Assembly (NCBI GenBank): GCA_017561085.1
Contig: JAFZDQ010000049.1
Span: forward strand, 29,984-93,983
Origin: Lachnospiraceae bacterium
Lineage (GTDB): Bacteria > Bacillota > Clostridia > Lachnospirales > Lachnospiraceae
Direction: 5' to 3'
DNA length: 64,000 nt
Both the position numbers and the translations under genes were made by a program. A model generated the notes under the pieces. The model did not search any database, was not told where the DNA came from, and worked only from the letters and a program-made list of their open reading frames with translations. Shown in pieces: positions 54,454 through 64,000 of this stretch (its first letter is position 1; each line of letters starts with the position of its first letter).

Positions 54454-54493
54454 ATCATACCTCCACTTTTCATTCGCATATGAAAATATCTTA

Positions 54494-54522
54494 TCACAAA
54501 GATGCTTTACTGTACACCGATT
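54494..54522 (-). promoter_or_regulatory. Possible promoter for the DUF4321-radC-mre operon
   Basis: On the minus strand TGTACA, a 17-base spacer and TAAGAT lie about 40 to 70 bases before the DUF4321 start. Four of six -35 bases match consensus. Positions are approximate. Confidence 0.4.
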
Positions 54523-54557
54523 TCATAGAAATTTTATAACTCATAAGGGGTTATTCA

Positions 54558-55859
54558 TCATGAAGAAATGACAAAATCCTTCGTTACAATTCCGGTTTCG
54601 ACAAGGCGTTGCAAGGTTTTCATAATACCGAATTTTCCATGCTGCCAGGTAAGTCCTCCCTGGAAATAAACCGCATAAGGAGGCTTGATGGGACCATCAG
54701 CCGAAAGTTCTATGGAAGAACCTGATACAAAGGCACCTGCCGCCATAATTACAGGGCTGTCATAGCCAGGCATATCCCAAGGTTCCGGTGTTACATGTCC
54801 GTCAACAGCAGCTGCCTGCTGGATGCCCTGACAAAAAGCAATCACGCCTTCCGGTGTTCCGAAGGTCACTGCCTGAATAATATCATGTCTGCTTTCTTTT
54901 CCGTCAGGTACTACTTTAAAACCGATTTTCTCATAAATGTTAGCAGCAAAAATGGCACTCTTTAACGCATTTGCAGTAACGGAAGGGGCCAAAAACAATC
55001 CCTGATAAAAAGAATTCATTACCTGAAGGGAAGCACCAACTTCCTTTCCGAGACCGGGACTTGTTAAACGGTATGCAGCATTTTCGATACATTCCTTTTT
55101 CCCTGCCAGATAACCTCCGATTGGTGCAAGTCCGCCACCGGGATTTTTAATCAGGGAACCAACCACCAAATCTGCTCCCACATCGGTGGGTTCAATGATT
55201 TCCGTAAATTCACCGTAACAATTATCTACCATGCAAATCACATCCGGTTTGATGTTTTTGATAAAGGTAATCAATTCTCCAATCCGTGCTACAGACAGCG
55301 TAGGTCTTGTCTGATATCCTTTGGAACGCTGTATGGTCACCATTTTGGTCTTTTCATGAATGGCCTTTTTAATTCCTTCAAAATCAAAGGAACCGTCTTC
55401 TTTTAAATCTACCTGTGCGTAGGTAATGCCGTACTCCTTTAAAGAGCCTTTGGACTCTCTGATTCCGATAACCTCTTCCAAAGTATCATAAGGCTTTCCT
55501 ACCGGGGATAAAAGTTCATCTCCGGGACGTAAGTTGCTCATAAGTGCCAAAGCAAGGGCATGGGTTCCGCAGGTAATCTGTGGACGAACCAGCGCATCCT
55601 CTGTATGGAAAATGTCCGCATAAACAGCCTCTAACGTCTCTCTTCCCAAATCATTGTAGCCATATCCTGTTGTACCAAGCAGACAGGCTTCACTAACCCT
55701 GTTTTTTTGCATGGCAGCAATCACTTTCATCTGGTTATATTCACTAACCGCATCGATTTCTTCAAAACGGGTCTTTAAAGATTCCCAAATTTCCTCCGTA
55801 AAATCATAAACCTTTTGGGAAATCCCCATCTTCAGATACATATCTTTGCTAAAACTCAT
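54558..55859 (-). CDS. Methionine gamma-lyase family PLP enzyme (YnbB-like, aluminium resistance family)
   Basis: This 433-residue fold-type I PLP protein has the cofactor lysine in the VVGSLIKNPGGGLAPIGGY segment and the DNCYGEF motif, as in the YnbB family. It is an uncharacterised clan often called methionine gamma-lyase-like or aluminium resistance protein. In Firmicutes it neighbours miaA and hfq, and here miaA is upstream with a four-base ATGA overlap, although no hfq is visible between them. The catalytic specificity is unknown. Confidence 0.9.
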   Translation of the reverse strand: MSFSKDMYLKMGISQKVYDFTEEIWESLKTRFEEIDAVSEYNQMKVIAAMQKNRVSEACLLGTTGYGYNDLGRETLEAVYADIFHTEDALVRPQITCGTHALALALMSNLRPGDELLSPVGKPYDTLEEVIGIRESKGSLKEYGITYAQVDLKEDGSFDFEGIKKAIHEKTKMVTIQRSKGYQTRPTLSVARIGELITFIKNIKPDVICMVDNCYGEFTEIIEPTDVGADLVVGSLIKNPGGGLAPIGGYLAGKKECIENAAYRLTSPGLGKEVGASLQVMNSFYQGLFLAPSVTANALKSAIFAANIYEKIGFKVVPDGKESRHDIIQAVTFGTPEGVIAFCQGIQQAAAVDGHVTPEPWDMPGYDSPVIMAAGAFVSGSSIELSADGPIKPPYAVYFQGGLTWQHGKFGIMKTLQRLVETGIVTKDFVISS

Positions 55860-56803
55860 AAATCTATCCCTTTCTGTTTCATCGTATCCATCATAAAAGA
55901 AAGCATATCTTCTTCCTGATACGAGAATTCTTTTTTATCAAGCCAAATAACGTCACGTTCCCGACGAAACCAGGTCAGCTGACGTTTGGCAAAATGTCTG
56001 GTATCACGCTTAATCAAATAGACAGCTTCCTCTAAAGAAAGGTGTCCGTCCAGATAATCCAGGATTTCCTTATAGCCAAGTCCCTGCATGGATACCATCC
56101 CTTTGTGGTAGCCTTTTTCTTTTAGTGCTGCCACCTCTTCTACCAAGCCTTCTTCCAGCATCAGATCCACCCGCCGGTCAATTCTCTCATAAATCTTTTC
56201 ACGATCATCCGTAAGTACAAAATAACATGCCGCATAAGGAGATTCCTTTTGCTTTTGACGTTTGTTATGTTCGGAAATAGGCTCTTTGTTTAAATCAAAA
56301 TATTCAAGGGCCCTGATTACACGCTTTACGTTGTTTTCATGGATTTCCTCTGCTGATACAGGGTCTGTCTTTTGAAGCATTTCATGCAGGTATGCATTTC
56401 CTTTTTCTTTGGCTAAATCTTCATAATACTTCCGGATTTCCCCGTTATCCTCTTCCTCAAAGGAAATATCATATAAAAGTGCCTGTATATAAAAACCGGT
56501 ACCGCCTGCAATAATGGGAATATGGCCTCTTCCTATAATTTCCTCCATTGCTTGTCTGGCAAGTTTTTGGAATATATAAACATTGAATTCTTCATCCGGA
56601 TTCAAAATATCAATCAGATGATGGGGAACATTTTCCATCTCCGTCTGCTTAATTTTGGCAGAACCGATATCCATGGAGCGGTAGACCTGCATAGAATCGG
56701 CGGAGATAATCTCTCCGCCAATTAATTTGGCCAATTTTACGGACAAATCTGTTTTTCCTACCGCTGTAGGCCCGGTAATAATTACTAATGGTTGTTTTTT
56801 CAT
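55856..56803 (-). CDS. miaA: tRNA dimethylallyltransferase
   Basis: This 315-residue enzyme adds a dimethylallyl group to A37 of tRNAs that read codons starting with U. Signatures are the P-loop GPTAVGKTDLSVKLA, the DSMQVYRSMDIGSAK motif, the GGTGFYIQALLYD segment and QRLTWFRRERDVIWLD-like end (RQLTWFRRERDVIWLD). It is in the operon with mutL and the YnbB-like gene, with which it overlaps by four bases. Confidence 0.96.
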   Translation of the reverse strand: MKKQPLVIITGPTAVGKTDLSVKLAKLIGGEIISADSMQVYRSMDIGSAKIKQTEMENVPHHLIDILNPDEEFNVYIFQKLARQAMEEIIGRGHIPIIAGGTGFYIQALLYDISFEEEDNGEIRKYYEDLAKEKGNAYLHEMLQKTDPVSAEEIHENNVKRVIRALEYFDLNKEPISEHNKRQKQKESPYAACYFVLTDDREKIYERIDRRVDLMLEEGLVEEVAALKEKGYHKGMVSMQGLGYKEILDYLDGHLSLEEAVYLIKRDTRHFAKRQLTWFRRERDVIWLDKKEFSYQEEDMLSFMMDTMKQKGIDL

Positions 56804-56816
56804 GATAACCTCTTGT

Positions 56817-58799
56817 TTAAGATGTAATACGCTTAAACTTTTTCTCTATTTCATATTTGCTCATGGAAATAATAGTAGGTCTTCCATGAGGACAATGATA
56901 GGGATTCTCCAGCTGCATCAGCTGATCCAGTAATACTTCCATTTCTTTTTCATCCATGCTGTTATTGCCTTTCACAGCCGCCTTACATGCCATGGATGCC
57001 AATTTCTCTAAAATAACATCCGGAGTGCCCTTCATGGGATTATTTAAAAGCTCGTCCAGAATTTCCAGGAAAAATTGTTTCTCATTACAGCCGTATAAAT
57101 CTACCGGCATGCTTCTTACTGCATAAGAAGAGGTTCCGAATTCCTCCATTTCGAATCCAAGCTCCGCAAACCGATCCCAATAGGTTTTCAGCACTTCTTC
57201 CTCTGCTCCGGTAACATTTATAACAAGAGGCGGGTTTATCATCTGGGAAGTAATCTTTTTTTCTTTTAATTCGCCGATTAACTTCTCATATTTTACTTTT
57301 TCATGGGCCGCATGCTGGTCTACAATTAAAAGTTTTTCCTGATAAGCAATCAGCCAATAGGTATCGAAAACCTGTCCTAAAATCCGATAATCCTTTTGGG
57401 CCTCTTTGGAAAGAATCTTCACTTCCTCTTCTGCTTCAAAAAGATTCAGCTGAACGGGCTTTTCAACAATGATATGGTCTGCCGCCTTAATCACATTGGA
57501 TTTCATGCGGCCGTTTTTTTCTGCCGATAAACCGAAGGAACCCAGTATTTTACTTGTTATCTCCGGCGATGAAATATCTTTCGTTAAAACAGAAGGAATT
57601 GTTTTTTCCTCTGATGAGATTGCTTTCGTGTGATAGGAAGCTTCCGGTTCCTTAATCATATCCGTTTTTCTTACGTTTTCAGACGCCGTTACCGGTGCCT
57701 GACCGGTTACTTTTTCATTTAATCTTCTGTTTACCTCGAAGGGCTCAGGTGCTTTCATTGAAGCTTCTTTTACTTCCGTTTCTTTTTCCAGTACCACTTC
57801 CGGTATCAGCTGGGTCAGTTTCAACCGCTTTGAAACTTCCGCGGATAAAAAGTCAAACAAGTCTTTTGCTTTATGAATACGGATTTGCATTTTTGCAGGA
57901 TGTACATTGACATCGATTTCTGCCGGGTCTACCTTTAAGTCAAGCACTGCAAAAGGAAATTTATGCTGCATCAGGTAGGGTCTGTATCCTTCTTCCAATG
58001 CTTTTGCAAGAACATCATCTTTCACATATCTTCCGTTAACAAAGAAAATTTCAAAATTCCTGGTGGAACGGTTAATTTCCGGCTTGCCAAGGAACCCTTT
58101 CACCGTAAAGGTCCCGTTATTTACCGAAATCGGCAACAGGGCATCGGCCATTTCTTTTCCGTAAATTCGATAAATTACTTCTTTTAAATCGCCGCTTCCG
58201 GAGGTATGGAAACGTACCTGTCCGTTATTTACAAACTTCAGTGAGATTTCCGGTTTAGAAAGCGCGATATGCTCCAACAAATCTGCCACATATCCGCCTT
58301 CGGTCTGGGGCTGCTTTAAAAATTTCCGTCTGGCCGGCGTATTAAAAAAAAGATTCCTAATCAGAAAAGTAGTACCGCAAGGCGCCCCGATTTCTTCTAA
58401 GTCCTCTTCTTTCCCCCCTGCTATTGCATAGCGCATTCCCGTTAAATCATCCTTTATTTTGGTGATAACCTCCACCTGGGCAACTGCTGCAATACTGGAC
58501 AAAGCTTCCCCTCTGAAACCAAGACTCTTTACATAATCCAGGTCCTCAATCTGCCTGATTTTACTGGTGGCATGACGCAAAAAAGCCTTTTTAATCTGTT
58601 CTTTTTCGATGCCGCATCCGTTGTCCGTCACCCGGATAAAGGAAATGCCGCCTTCCTTAATCTCAACGGTTACCGCAGTCGCACCGGCGTCTATGGCATT
58701 TTCCACCAGTTCTTTTACCACACTGGCAGGACGTTCCACAACTTCCCCTGCTGCAATTTTATCAATTGTATTTTGGCTTAAAAGATGAATTTCAGGCAT
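56817..58799 (-). CDS. mutL: DNA mismatch repair protein MutL, endonuclease type
   Basis: This 660-residue protein has the GHKL ATPase domain (ENAIDAGAT, DNGCGI, GFRGEAL) at 1-320, a variable linker (about 340-460) and a C-terminal nuclease domain with DQHAAHEKVKYEKL, the DQHA(x)2E(x)4E endonuclease motif, and the downstream CPHGRP zinc-binding motif. Such MutL nicks the new strand directly because Firmicutes lack MutH. It lies between mutS and miaA, a conserved order. Confidence 0.97.
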   Translation of the reverse strand: MPEIHLLSQNTIDKIAAGEVVERPASVVKELVENAIDAGATAVTVEIKEGGISFIRVTDNGCGIEKEQIKKAFLRHATSKIRQIEDLDYVKSLGFRGEALSSIAAVAQVEVITKIKDDLTGMRYAIAGGKEEDLEEIGAPCGTTFLIRNLFFNTPARRKFLKQPQTEGGYVADLLEHIALSKPEISLKFVNNGQVRFHTSGSGDLKEVIYRIYGKEMADALLPISVNNGTFTVKGFLGKPEINRSTRNFEIFFVNGRYVKDDVLAKALEEGYRPYLMQHKFPFAVLDLKVDPAEIDVNVHPAKMQIRIHKAKDLFDFLSAEVSKRLKLTQLIPEVVLEKETEVKEASMKAPEPFEVNRRLNEKVTGQAPVTASENVRKTDMIKEPEASYHTKAISSEEKTIPSVLTKDISSPEITSKILGSFGLSAEKNGRMKSNVIKAADHIIVEKPVQLNLFEAEEEVKILSKEAQKDYRILGQVFDTYWLIAYQEKLLIVDQHAAHEKVKYEKLIGELKEKKITSQMINPPLVINVTGAEEEVLKTYWDRFAELGFEMEEFGTSSYAVRSMPVDLYGCNEKQFFLEILDELLNNPMKGTPDVILEKLASMACKAAVKGNNSMDEKEMEVLLDQLMQLENPYHCPHGRPTIISMSKYEIEKKFKRITS

Positions 58800-58815
58800 A
58801 TACTGTCCTTTCTTC

Positions 58816-61461
58816 TTACCAACGGTTCTTTAACTTGTTTTGTAACTTATAAAGGGTATTTAAGGCATCTAAGGGTGTCAGATTAGATACGTCAATCTCC
58901 TGCAGTTCTTTTATCACGTCCGCATCCGTAACGGTATCGAATAATGACATCTGACTTAAATCCACCTCGTCATATTTAATGGGTTTATGTTTTGAATCTT
59001 TATGGTCTACAATGATGCTCTGGACCTTTTCCGTTATATCATTGTCAGATAACTGCTCTGCAATCTCTTTGGCTCTGTCAATGACAATCTCCGGTACGCC
59101 TGCCAGCTTGGCAACCTGGATACCATAGCTTCTGTCTGCGCCGCCTTTTACGATTTTTCGAAGGAATACAATGTCATCGCCTTTTTCCTTTACGGCAATA
59201 CAATAATTATTGACATTGCTCATCTTTCCTTCCAATTCCGTAAGTTCATGATAATGGGTTGCAAACAAAGTCTTCGCACCAAGCAATTTTTTATTGCTGA
59301 TATGTTCGATGACCGCCCAGGCAATACTAAGTCCGTCAAAGGTAGAGGTGCCGCGGCCGATTTCATCTAATACCAACAAGCTCTTAGATGTTGCATTTCG
59401 TAAAATATTGGCTACTTCATTCATTTCCACCATAAAGGTACTTTGGCCACTGGCCAAATCATCACTGGCACCCACTCTGGTAAAAATACGGTCTACAATA
59501 CTGATATTGGCACTGTCTGCCGGAACAAAGCTGCCGATTTGTGCCATCAGGACAATCAGTGCTGTTTGTCGCATATAGGTGGATTTACCCGCCATATTAG
59601 GACCTGTAATGACGGAAACACAGTATTTTCCGTTATCTAAGTAAGTGTCATTGGAAATAAACATATCCCCGTCAATCATCTGCTCTACTACAGGATGACG
59701 TCCGGCCTTAATGTTGATAATTCCCTTTTCATTCATGGTAGGGCGTACGTAATGATTCCGCTCCGCAACCAGGGAAAGGGACGCAATCACATCAAGCTCC
59801 GCAACTGCCTTGGCGGTTCTCTGGATCCGCTCAATCTCTGCCGCAATGGCATCCCTAATCCTGCAGAACAAATCATATTCCAAATTATAAAGCTTATCCT
59901 CTGCATTCAGAATCATATCTTCTAATTCCTTCAGCTTGGCATTGGTATAACGCTCTGCATTCGCAAGGGTCTGCTTACGGATATAATCCTCAGGCACAAG
60001 GGATTGATACGAATTGGTCACTTCAAAATAATAACCGAACACTTTATTATATTTGATTTTCAGATTCTTAATACCGGTTCGCTCCCGGTCTGCTTCCTCA
60101 AGTTCCATCAACCAGTTTTTACCGTCTGTTTTGGCACTTCTAAGCTGGTCTATGGTTTCATCAAAGCCTTCCTTTATCATGCCGCCGTCCCGGACACTGA
60201 TGGGCGGTTCTTCCACAATCGCACAGTCAATCAGGGCACAAATATCGGAAAGGGTGTCAATTTCTTCCCGTAATCCTGCCAATAAAGATTGACTAAACTC
60301 TCCTAAAATAGTCTTTATATGCGGCAACATTTTGAGTGAATTACGGAAAGCAATGAGGTCTCTGGGATTAGCCGTTTTATAACTGACTTTACCTAAAAGG
60401 CGCTCTAAATCGTAGATGGGATTTAAATACTCCCGTATTTCATCACGAAGCATAGGAGATGTACAAAAGGCATCTACTGCATTTAATCTGTTTTCAATTA
60501 AATCTTTCTCAAGAAGCGGTTGTTCTATATATTTCCTTAAGGTTCTGGCTCCCATAGCCGTTTTGGTTTTATCAAGTACCCACAACAGGGAACCTCTTTT
60601 TTGTTTCTCTCTTAAGGTTTCTGTCAGTTCCAAATTCCGTCTGGTGGAACTGTCAAGCAACATATAACATCCGGTCACATAAGGATATAAATGGGTAAAG
60701 TGATCCAGTGTTGTTTTTTGGGTATCGTACAAATAGGAAAGCAGGGCACCTGCCGCAATCAGTCCGCTGGGGAAGTCCTCTACTCCCATTCCATGAAGTG
60801 TATTTAAGTGAAAATGCTTAAGAAGAATCTTCCTGCATCTGTCTTCGTCATAATAATGAGGCTCCAGGGAATAAACCGTAATACTAAGGCGCCCCTTTAA
60901 ATCCTCTATATCAAGACCGCTTACCAAAAACGCATCATTACATACAATTTCACTGGGACAATATCTGTTGATTTCATCCAGAAGTTTTTTATTATCATCT
61001 ACTTCCGTCAGATAATAATCAGCCGTGGTTACGTCTGCAACGGAAATACCTGCTTTGCCCTGAAAATAAGCAATGCTCATTAAATAATTATTTTTACCCG
61101 CATCCAGGGCCTGTACGTTTAAATTGGTACCGGGAGTGACAATCCGGACGACCTCTCTTTTCACAATGCCCTTGGCAAGTTTAGGGTCCTCCACCTGCTC
61201 GCAAATAGCCACCTTATAGCCCTTTGAAACCAGTTTATTCAGATATCCCTCTACAGCATGGTAGGGAACACCGCACATAGGAGCACGTTCCTCAAGTCCG
61301 CATGCTTTTCCCGTTAAAGTAATTTCCAGTTCTTTGGATGCTGTCAAAGCATCTTCAAAAAACATCTCATAAAAATCCCCTAATCTGTAAAACAAAATAC
61401 AATCAGGATATTCTTTTTTGGTTTCCATATATTGTTGCATCATTGGTGTTAATTCAGCCAT
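58816..61461 (-). CDS. mutS: DNA mismatch repair protein MutS
   Basis: This 881-residue protein has the mismatch-binding domain with the FYEMFFEDA Phe-x-Glu motif near residue 31, the core clamp domains and the ABC-type ATPase with Walker A TGPNMAGKSTYMRQ, the signature STFMVEMNE and Walker B LLVLDEIGRGTSTFDG. The C-terminal VDHKDSKHKPIKYDEVDLSQMSLFD segment contains the QMSLF beta-clamp-binding-like motif. It starts the mutS-mutL-miaA run. The ribosome site (GACGGTG) is weak. Confidence 0.97.
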   Translation of the reverse strand: MAELTPMMQQYMETKKEYPDCILFYRLGDFYEMFFEDALTASKELEITLTGKACGLEERAPMCGVPYHAVEGYLNKLVSKGYKVAICEQVEDPKLAKGIVKREVVRIVTPGTNLNVQALDAGKNNYLMSIAYFQGKAGISVADVTTADYYLTEVDDNKKLLDEINRYCPSEIVCNDAFLVSGLDIEDLKGRLSITVYSLEPHYYDEDRCRKILLKHFHLNTLHGMGVEDFPSGLIAAGALLSYLYDTQKTTLDHFTHLYPYVTGCYMLLDSSTRRNLELTETLREKQKRGSLLWVLDKTKTAMGARTLRKYIEQPLLEKDLIENRLNAVDAFCTSPMLRDEIREYLNPIYDLERLLGKVSYKTANPRDLIAFRNSLKMLPHIKTILGEFSQSLLAGLREEIDTLSDICALIDCAIVEEPPISVRDGGMIKEGFDETIDQLRSAKTDGKNWLMELEEADRERTGIKNLKIKYNKVFGYYFEVTNSYQSLVPEDYIRKQTLANAERYTNAKLKELEDMILNAEDKLYNLEYDLFCRIRDAIAAEIERIQRTAKAVAELDVIASLSLVAERNHYVRPTMNEKGIINIKAGRHPVVEQMIDGDMFISNDTYLDNGKYCVSVITGPNMAGKSTYMRQTALIVLMAQIGSFVPADSANISIVDRIFTRVGASDDLASGQSTFMVEMNEVANILRNATSKSLLVLDEIGRGTSTFDGLSIAWAVIEHISNKKLLGAKTLFATHYHELTELEGKMSNVNNYCIAVKEKGDDIVFLRKIVKGGADRSYGIQVAKLAGVPEIVIDRAKEIAEQLSDNDITEKVQSIIVDHKDSKHKPIKYDEVDLSQMSLFDTVTDADVIKELQEIDVSNLTPLDALNTLYKLQNKLKNRW

Positions 61462-61510
61462 TTTTTCACCGTCCGTAGGTAGTTTCCGTTTCCTTCATTT
61501 AACATGAATT

Positions 61511-61542
61511 AAGCGGATATGCACAAAAAGGCATACCCGCTT
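61511..61542 (-). terminator. Probable terminator after the SulP gene
   Basis: AAGCGG-TATGC pairs with GCATA-CCGCTT across an eight-base loop, with one mismatch. The following tract is AT-rich and not a pure T run, so termination strength is uncertain. It lies between the sulP and mutS genes. Confidence 0.6.
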
Positions 61543-61562
61543 TAATATAGCACATTTTAGCT

Positions 61563-63236
61563 TTATTGTAAATCTTCTGCCCTACGAATGGCATCATCAA
61601 TATGCGCACAGAAGTTATCACTTCCTACCGCCTGATAAAAGCCTGCTTTTTTCATTACGGAAAGGGGCTGTTCATTTACATGGGATAAAATCAGCTGTAC
61701 ATTTTTCTTTTTACATTTTTCAAGAAGCTGTTCCATATTGTGCATTGCAGTTGCATCGATGGCATTTACGCTTCTCATTCGGATAATCAGGTTTTTGGTA
61801 TTGTCCGGTACGGAAATTTTCAAAAGTTTATCTGCCGCTGCAAAGAACATGGGGCCGATAAATTCATAAACCAAAGTACCCTTAGGTACTGCTCTTAATT
61901 CAATGGCATCAGGATCCTTAGAATGGTCGATATATTTCCAGCCTTCTACCTGTGTCACATCACTCATACGCATCATAAACAGTACGGCGGCAAATACAAT
62001 ACCTACTTCAATTGCAATAACAAGGTCAAATACAACGGTAAGCACGAATGTTACCACAAGTACCGCGATATCGCTCTTAGGTGATGTTTTAATTAAGTAT
62101 ACAAACTCTTTCCAGCCACTCATATTATAAGCTACCATAAAGAGAATTGCCGCAATGGTGGGCATGGGAATCAGTGCCGCATAGGGCATCAAAAGTACCA
62201 TAATCAGTAAAAGCATCACAGCATGTACCATACCGGAAACCGGGGTACGGCCGCCATTCTTTACGTTGGCAGCAGTTCTTGCAATTGCGCCGGTTGCCGG
62301 AATTCCGCCGAATAAACCGCTGGCTACATTACCTGCACCCTGGGCAATCAGTTCCATGTTGGAATTGTGTTTACTATGTACCATACTGTCGGAAACCACA
62401 CAGGAAAGTAAGGATTCCACAGCAGCCAAAATCGCAATGGTAAGGGCGTTACTAAACTGTCCCTTAATCAAATCAAAGCTAAATGTCGGCATCACAAAGG
62501 TAGGGGGCTTATTGCTGATTTCATATAAGCTGCCAATGGTATTTACCTTCATATCAAATCCCATAACCATAAAGATACCAACCAAAACCGCAAGAAGGGA
62601 TGCCGGAATACTATTCAGGAATTTACCCGCTTTTCCGGGAATCTTAGCTGTAAAAATCGGATAAAGGATTAAAATAGCAAGACAAACCACACCAACAATC
62701 ACAGCCTGTACGTTTACGGTGCTGATGTTATGAATCACTGCTTCTGCTTTTTCCAGCGTTTCTACAGGACTCAAACCTGCCGGATAAGTAAGTCCCAGAA
62801 AATCTTTAATCTGTCCGATTGCAATGGTAAGTGCAATTCCGGCTGTAAAACCGGTGGTAATGGTATAAGGGATGAAACGGATTAAGTTTCCTAATCTGAG
62901 CACACCCATAGCGATCAGGATAAGACCTGCCATAATGGTTGCTACGACCAGCCCTTCCATTCCGCTTGTAGCCACGATGCCTGCTACGATTGTTGCAAAC
63001 GCTGCCGTAGGGCCTGAAATCTGGACACGGCTACCTCCCAAAAAGGAAATCACAAAGCCTGCCACAATGGCTGTATAAAGACCTCTCTCCGGTCCCACAC
63101 CGGATGCCAGCGCCAGGGCAATGGATAACGGTAAAGCAATGATTGCTACGATAATTCCGGCAATCACATCCTTAATAAACTGCTCTTTTGAATAATTCTT
63201 CAGTACTGCAAATAATTTCGGTTGTAATTTCTCCAT
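61563..63236 (-). CDS. SulP family anion transporter with STAS domain
   Basis: This 557-residue protein has ten to twelve membrane segments with SulP signatures (LPLSIALALASGVGPERGLYTAIVAGF and GGSRVQISGPTAAFATIVAGI in their cores) and a C-terminal STAS domain (about 440-557) with AIDATAMHNMEQLLEKCKKKN. Transport may be of sulfate, bicarbonate or a carboxylate; the substrate is not evident. No carbonic anhydrase is adjacent. A hairpin terminator separates it from mutS. Confidence 0.92.
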   Translation of the reverse strand: MEKLQPKLFAVLKNYSKEQFIKDVIAGIIVAIIALPLSIALALASGVGPERGLYTAIVAGFVISFLGGSRVQISGPTAAFATIVAGIVATSGMEGLVVATIMAGLILIAMGVLRLGNLIRFIPYTITTGFTAGIALTIAIGQIKDFLGLTYPAGLSPVETLEKAEAVIHNISTVNVQAVIVGVVCLAILILYPIFTAKIPGKAGKFLNSIPASLLAVLVGIFMVMGFDMKVNTIGSLYEISNKPPTFVMPTFSFDLIKGQFSNALTIAILAAVESLLSCVVSDSMVHSKHNSNMELIAQGAGNVASGLFGGIPATGAIARTAANVKNGGRTPVSGMVHAVMLLLIMVLLMPYAALIPMPTIAAILFMVAYNMSGWKEFVYLIKTSPKSDIAVLVVTFVLTVVFDLVIAIEVGIVFAAVLFMMRMSDVTQVEGWKYIDHSKDPDAIELRAVPKGTLVYEFIGPMFFAAADKLLKISVPDNTKNLIIRMRSVNAIDATAMHNMEQLLEKCKKKNVQLILSHVNEQPLSVMKKAGFYQAVGSDNFCAHIDDAIRRAEDLQ

Positions 63237-63293
63237 CTTTTTTTCCTCTTATATGTATTGTTAAAAAATTGTTAAATTAATAACCGATATGAT

Positions 63294-63320
63294 ATTATAC
63301 CTAAATGCTTCGGTTTGCAA
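63294..63320 (-). promoter_or_regulatory. Possible sigma-A promoter of the SulP gene
   Basis: On the minus strand TTGCAA (63315-63320), a 15-base spacer and TATAAT (63294-63299), about 60 bases before the start codon. The spacing is short, so confidence is moderate. Confidence 0.5.
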
Positions 63321-63328
63321 GAGTAATT

Positions 63329-64000
63329 TTATCTAATAATTAACTGTTCCCCGGTGTAGTTTTTGGCAGGTAGAACAATACTCTGTTCCGGAAAGATTTC
63401 ACGGATGATTCTAAGTTCCAGTGCTTGTCTGTGCTTAAGATGGTTCAGTAGTCCTTCGTATCCCTTAAGAGCGTTTTCCACTCCGTAAGGACAGGTTTCT
63501 ATATACCCCAGCATCAACTGATACCAAACCTGATTTCCATCCTCGTCGCAACGCTCCCTGATGATTTGTGATAAATTTTTATCCACATCCTCATCATATA
63601 AATAAAAAATGATAAAATCTTCCGTTTTCATCGCGTCTTTTAACTTATAATAGAATTGACTGACTTGGTCGTCAGTTCTTTTGTGGAATAGCATCAAATC
63701 CTCAATGATATTTTGGAACAAAGCACATTCAAATATTCCCGCAGCTGTTTTTCCCAATTTCTGATAACGCTTTAGAACAATGCTTTCAAGCTCTTCCAGT
63801 GTCCTACGACCATTATAGATTTCGTATTGTTCCATATATTTGTGAAATCCGGGGATATCCGTAATGATTCTGGTATACATTACGATAAATTTATCCTCCT
63901 CCATAACGGTCCATTTTTCTATTTCTTCTTTCATCTCGCTAAATTTATCCAATATATGTTTGTACTGCTCTTTTGACAGGTAAGAGCACCAGGCAAGTTC
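63329..64000 (-). CDS. Uncharacterised protein, partial (possible nucleoside/P-loop kinase family); N-terminus outside window
   Basis: The leftward frame is open from the window edge with no stop (ELAWCSYLSKEQYKHIL continues into the listed frame), so the gene begins beyond base 64000. The 223 visible residues are helical and charged, with conserved-looking ECALFQNII and YGVENALKGYEGL segments. The pattern resembles the C-terminal part of P-loop kinase-like proteins, but the nucleotide loop would be in the missing part, so the family is only a guess. It precedes the SulP gene in the same direction, separated by about 90 bases that hold a candidate promoter. Confidence 0.6.
   Translation of the reverse strand, partial: ELAWCSYLSKEQYKHILDKFSEMKEEIEKWTVMEEDKFIVMYTRIITDIPGFHKYMEQYEIYNGRRTLEELESIVLKRYQKLGKTAAGIFECALFQNIIEDLMLFHKRTDDQVSQFYYKLKDAMKTEDFIIFYLYDEDVDKNLSQIIRERCDEDGNQVWYQLMLGYIETCPYGVENALKGYEGLLNHLKHRQALELRIIREIFPEQSIVLPAKNYTGEQLIIR

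Noticed and set aside
62266-62664. Open frame of 132 residues opposite the SulP gene
   Set aside because: It is a shadow of the membrane-rich SulP coding sequence, with low-complexity composition and no ribosome site.

Overview
The window is a gene-dense, AT-rich chromosomal segment of a low-GC Gram-positive bacterium, most likely a Clostridia member close to Lachnospiraceae. The basis for that is the gene content and order: the TIGR03960/TIGR03936 radical-SAM pair next to RNase E/G, rplU-prp-rpmA-obgE, a Firmicutes L27 with a Prp-cleavable N-terminus, the short HisG plus HisZ pair, endonuclease-type MutL, sporulation-type YlbJ, MreBCD-PBP2-MinCDE-RodA, a SepF locus, and frequent TTG/GTG starts behind strong Shine-Dalgarno sites. 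No prophage, insertion sequence, CRISPR array, rRNA or tRNA was seen, and no stretch over about 300 bases lacks a gene.

Region by region. 1-7.9 kb (+): end of recG, a DegV protein, a type II topoisomerase gene pair (ParE/ParC-like), rsmD, coaD and a coiled-coil protein. 7.9-10.1 kb: a cell-wall amidase that converges and overlaps with ylbJ on the other strand. 10.2-15.8 kb (+): rsuA, a HAD phosphatase, YgiQ, an unknown membrane protein, an RluA-type synthase and recU. 15.8-20.0 kb (+): a partial histidine operon, hisZGDBI, with its own promoter and terminator-like hairpin. 20.1-28.7 kb (+): a small unknown protein, two radical-SAM proteins, RNase E/G, the L21 leader with rplU-prp-rpmA, then obgE-yhbY-nadD-yqeK-rsfS. 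28.8-34.8 kb, mixed strands: DUF378, a divergent SOS block (lexA against a YneA-like division inhibitor), a XerS-like tyrosine recombinase with a dif-like 28-bp site just upstream, a TtcA-like protein, an AI-2E-family transporter, dtd and two tiny membrane proteins separated by an unexplained structured interval. 34.8-64 kb (-): cytidylate kinase-like, cstA, rluD, lspA, aroB, sepF, yggS, an HlyD-like protein, a P-loop protein, a lipoprotein PBP, mgsA, rodA, minEDC, PBP2, mreDCB, radC, DUF4321, a methionine gamma-lyase-like gene, miaA, mutL, mutS, a SulP transporter and a fragment running off the end.

How they fit together. The right half is a large growth and division locus: MreBCD, RodA and PBP2 for elongation, MinCDE and SepF for division placement, and envelope enzymes. 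It is followed by mismatch repair and tRNA modification genes. The left half holds ribosome assembly, rRNA modification, cofactor and histidine synthesis. Genes point rightward on the left and leftward on the right, meeting near the recombinase gene. That pattern, with the dif-like site, raises the possibility that this is the chromosome-terminus region; this is inference.

Most of the window is ordinary housekeeping. The candidates for something new are the dif-like site beside the XerS-like gene, the SOS block, the structured interval between the two small membrane proteins, the HlyD-like/P-loop pair beside sepF, and the large insertion in PBP2.
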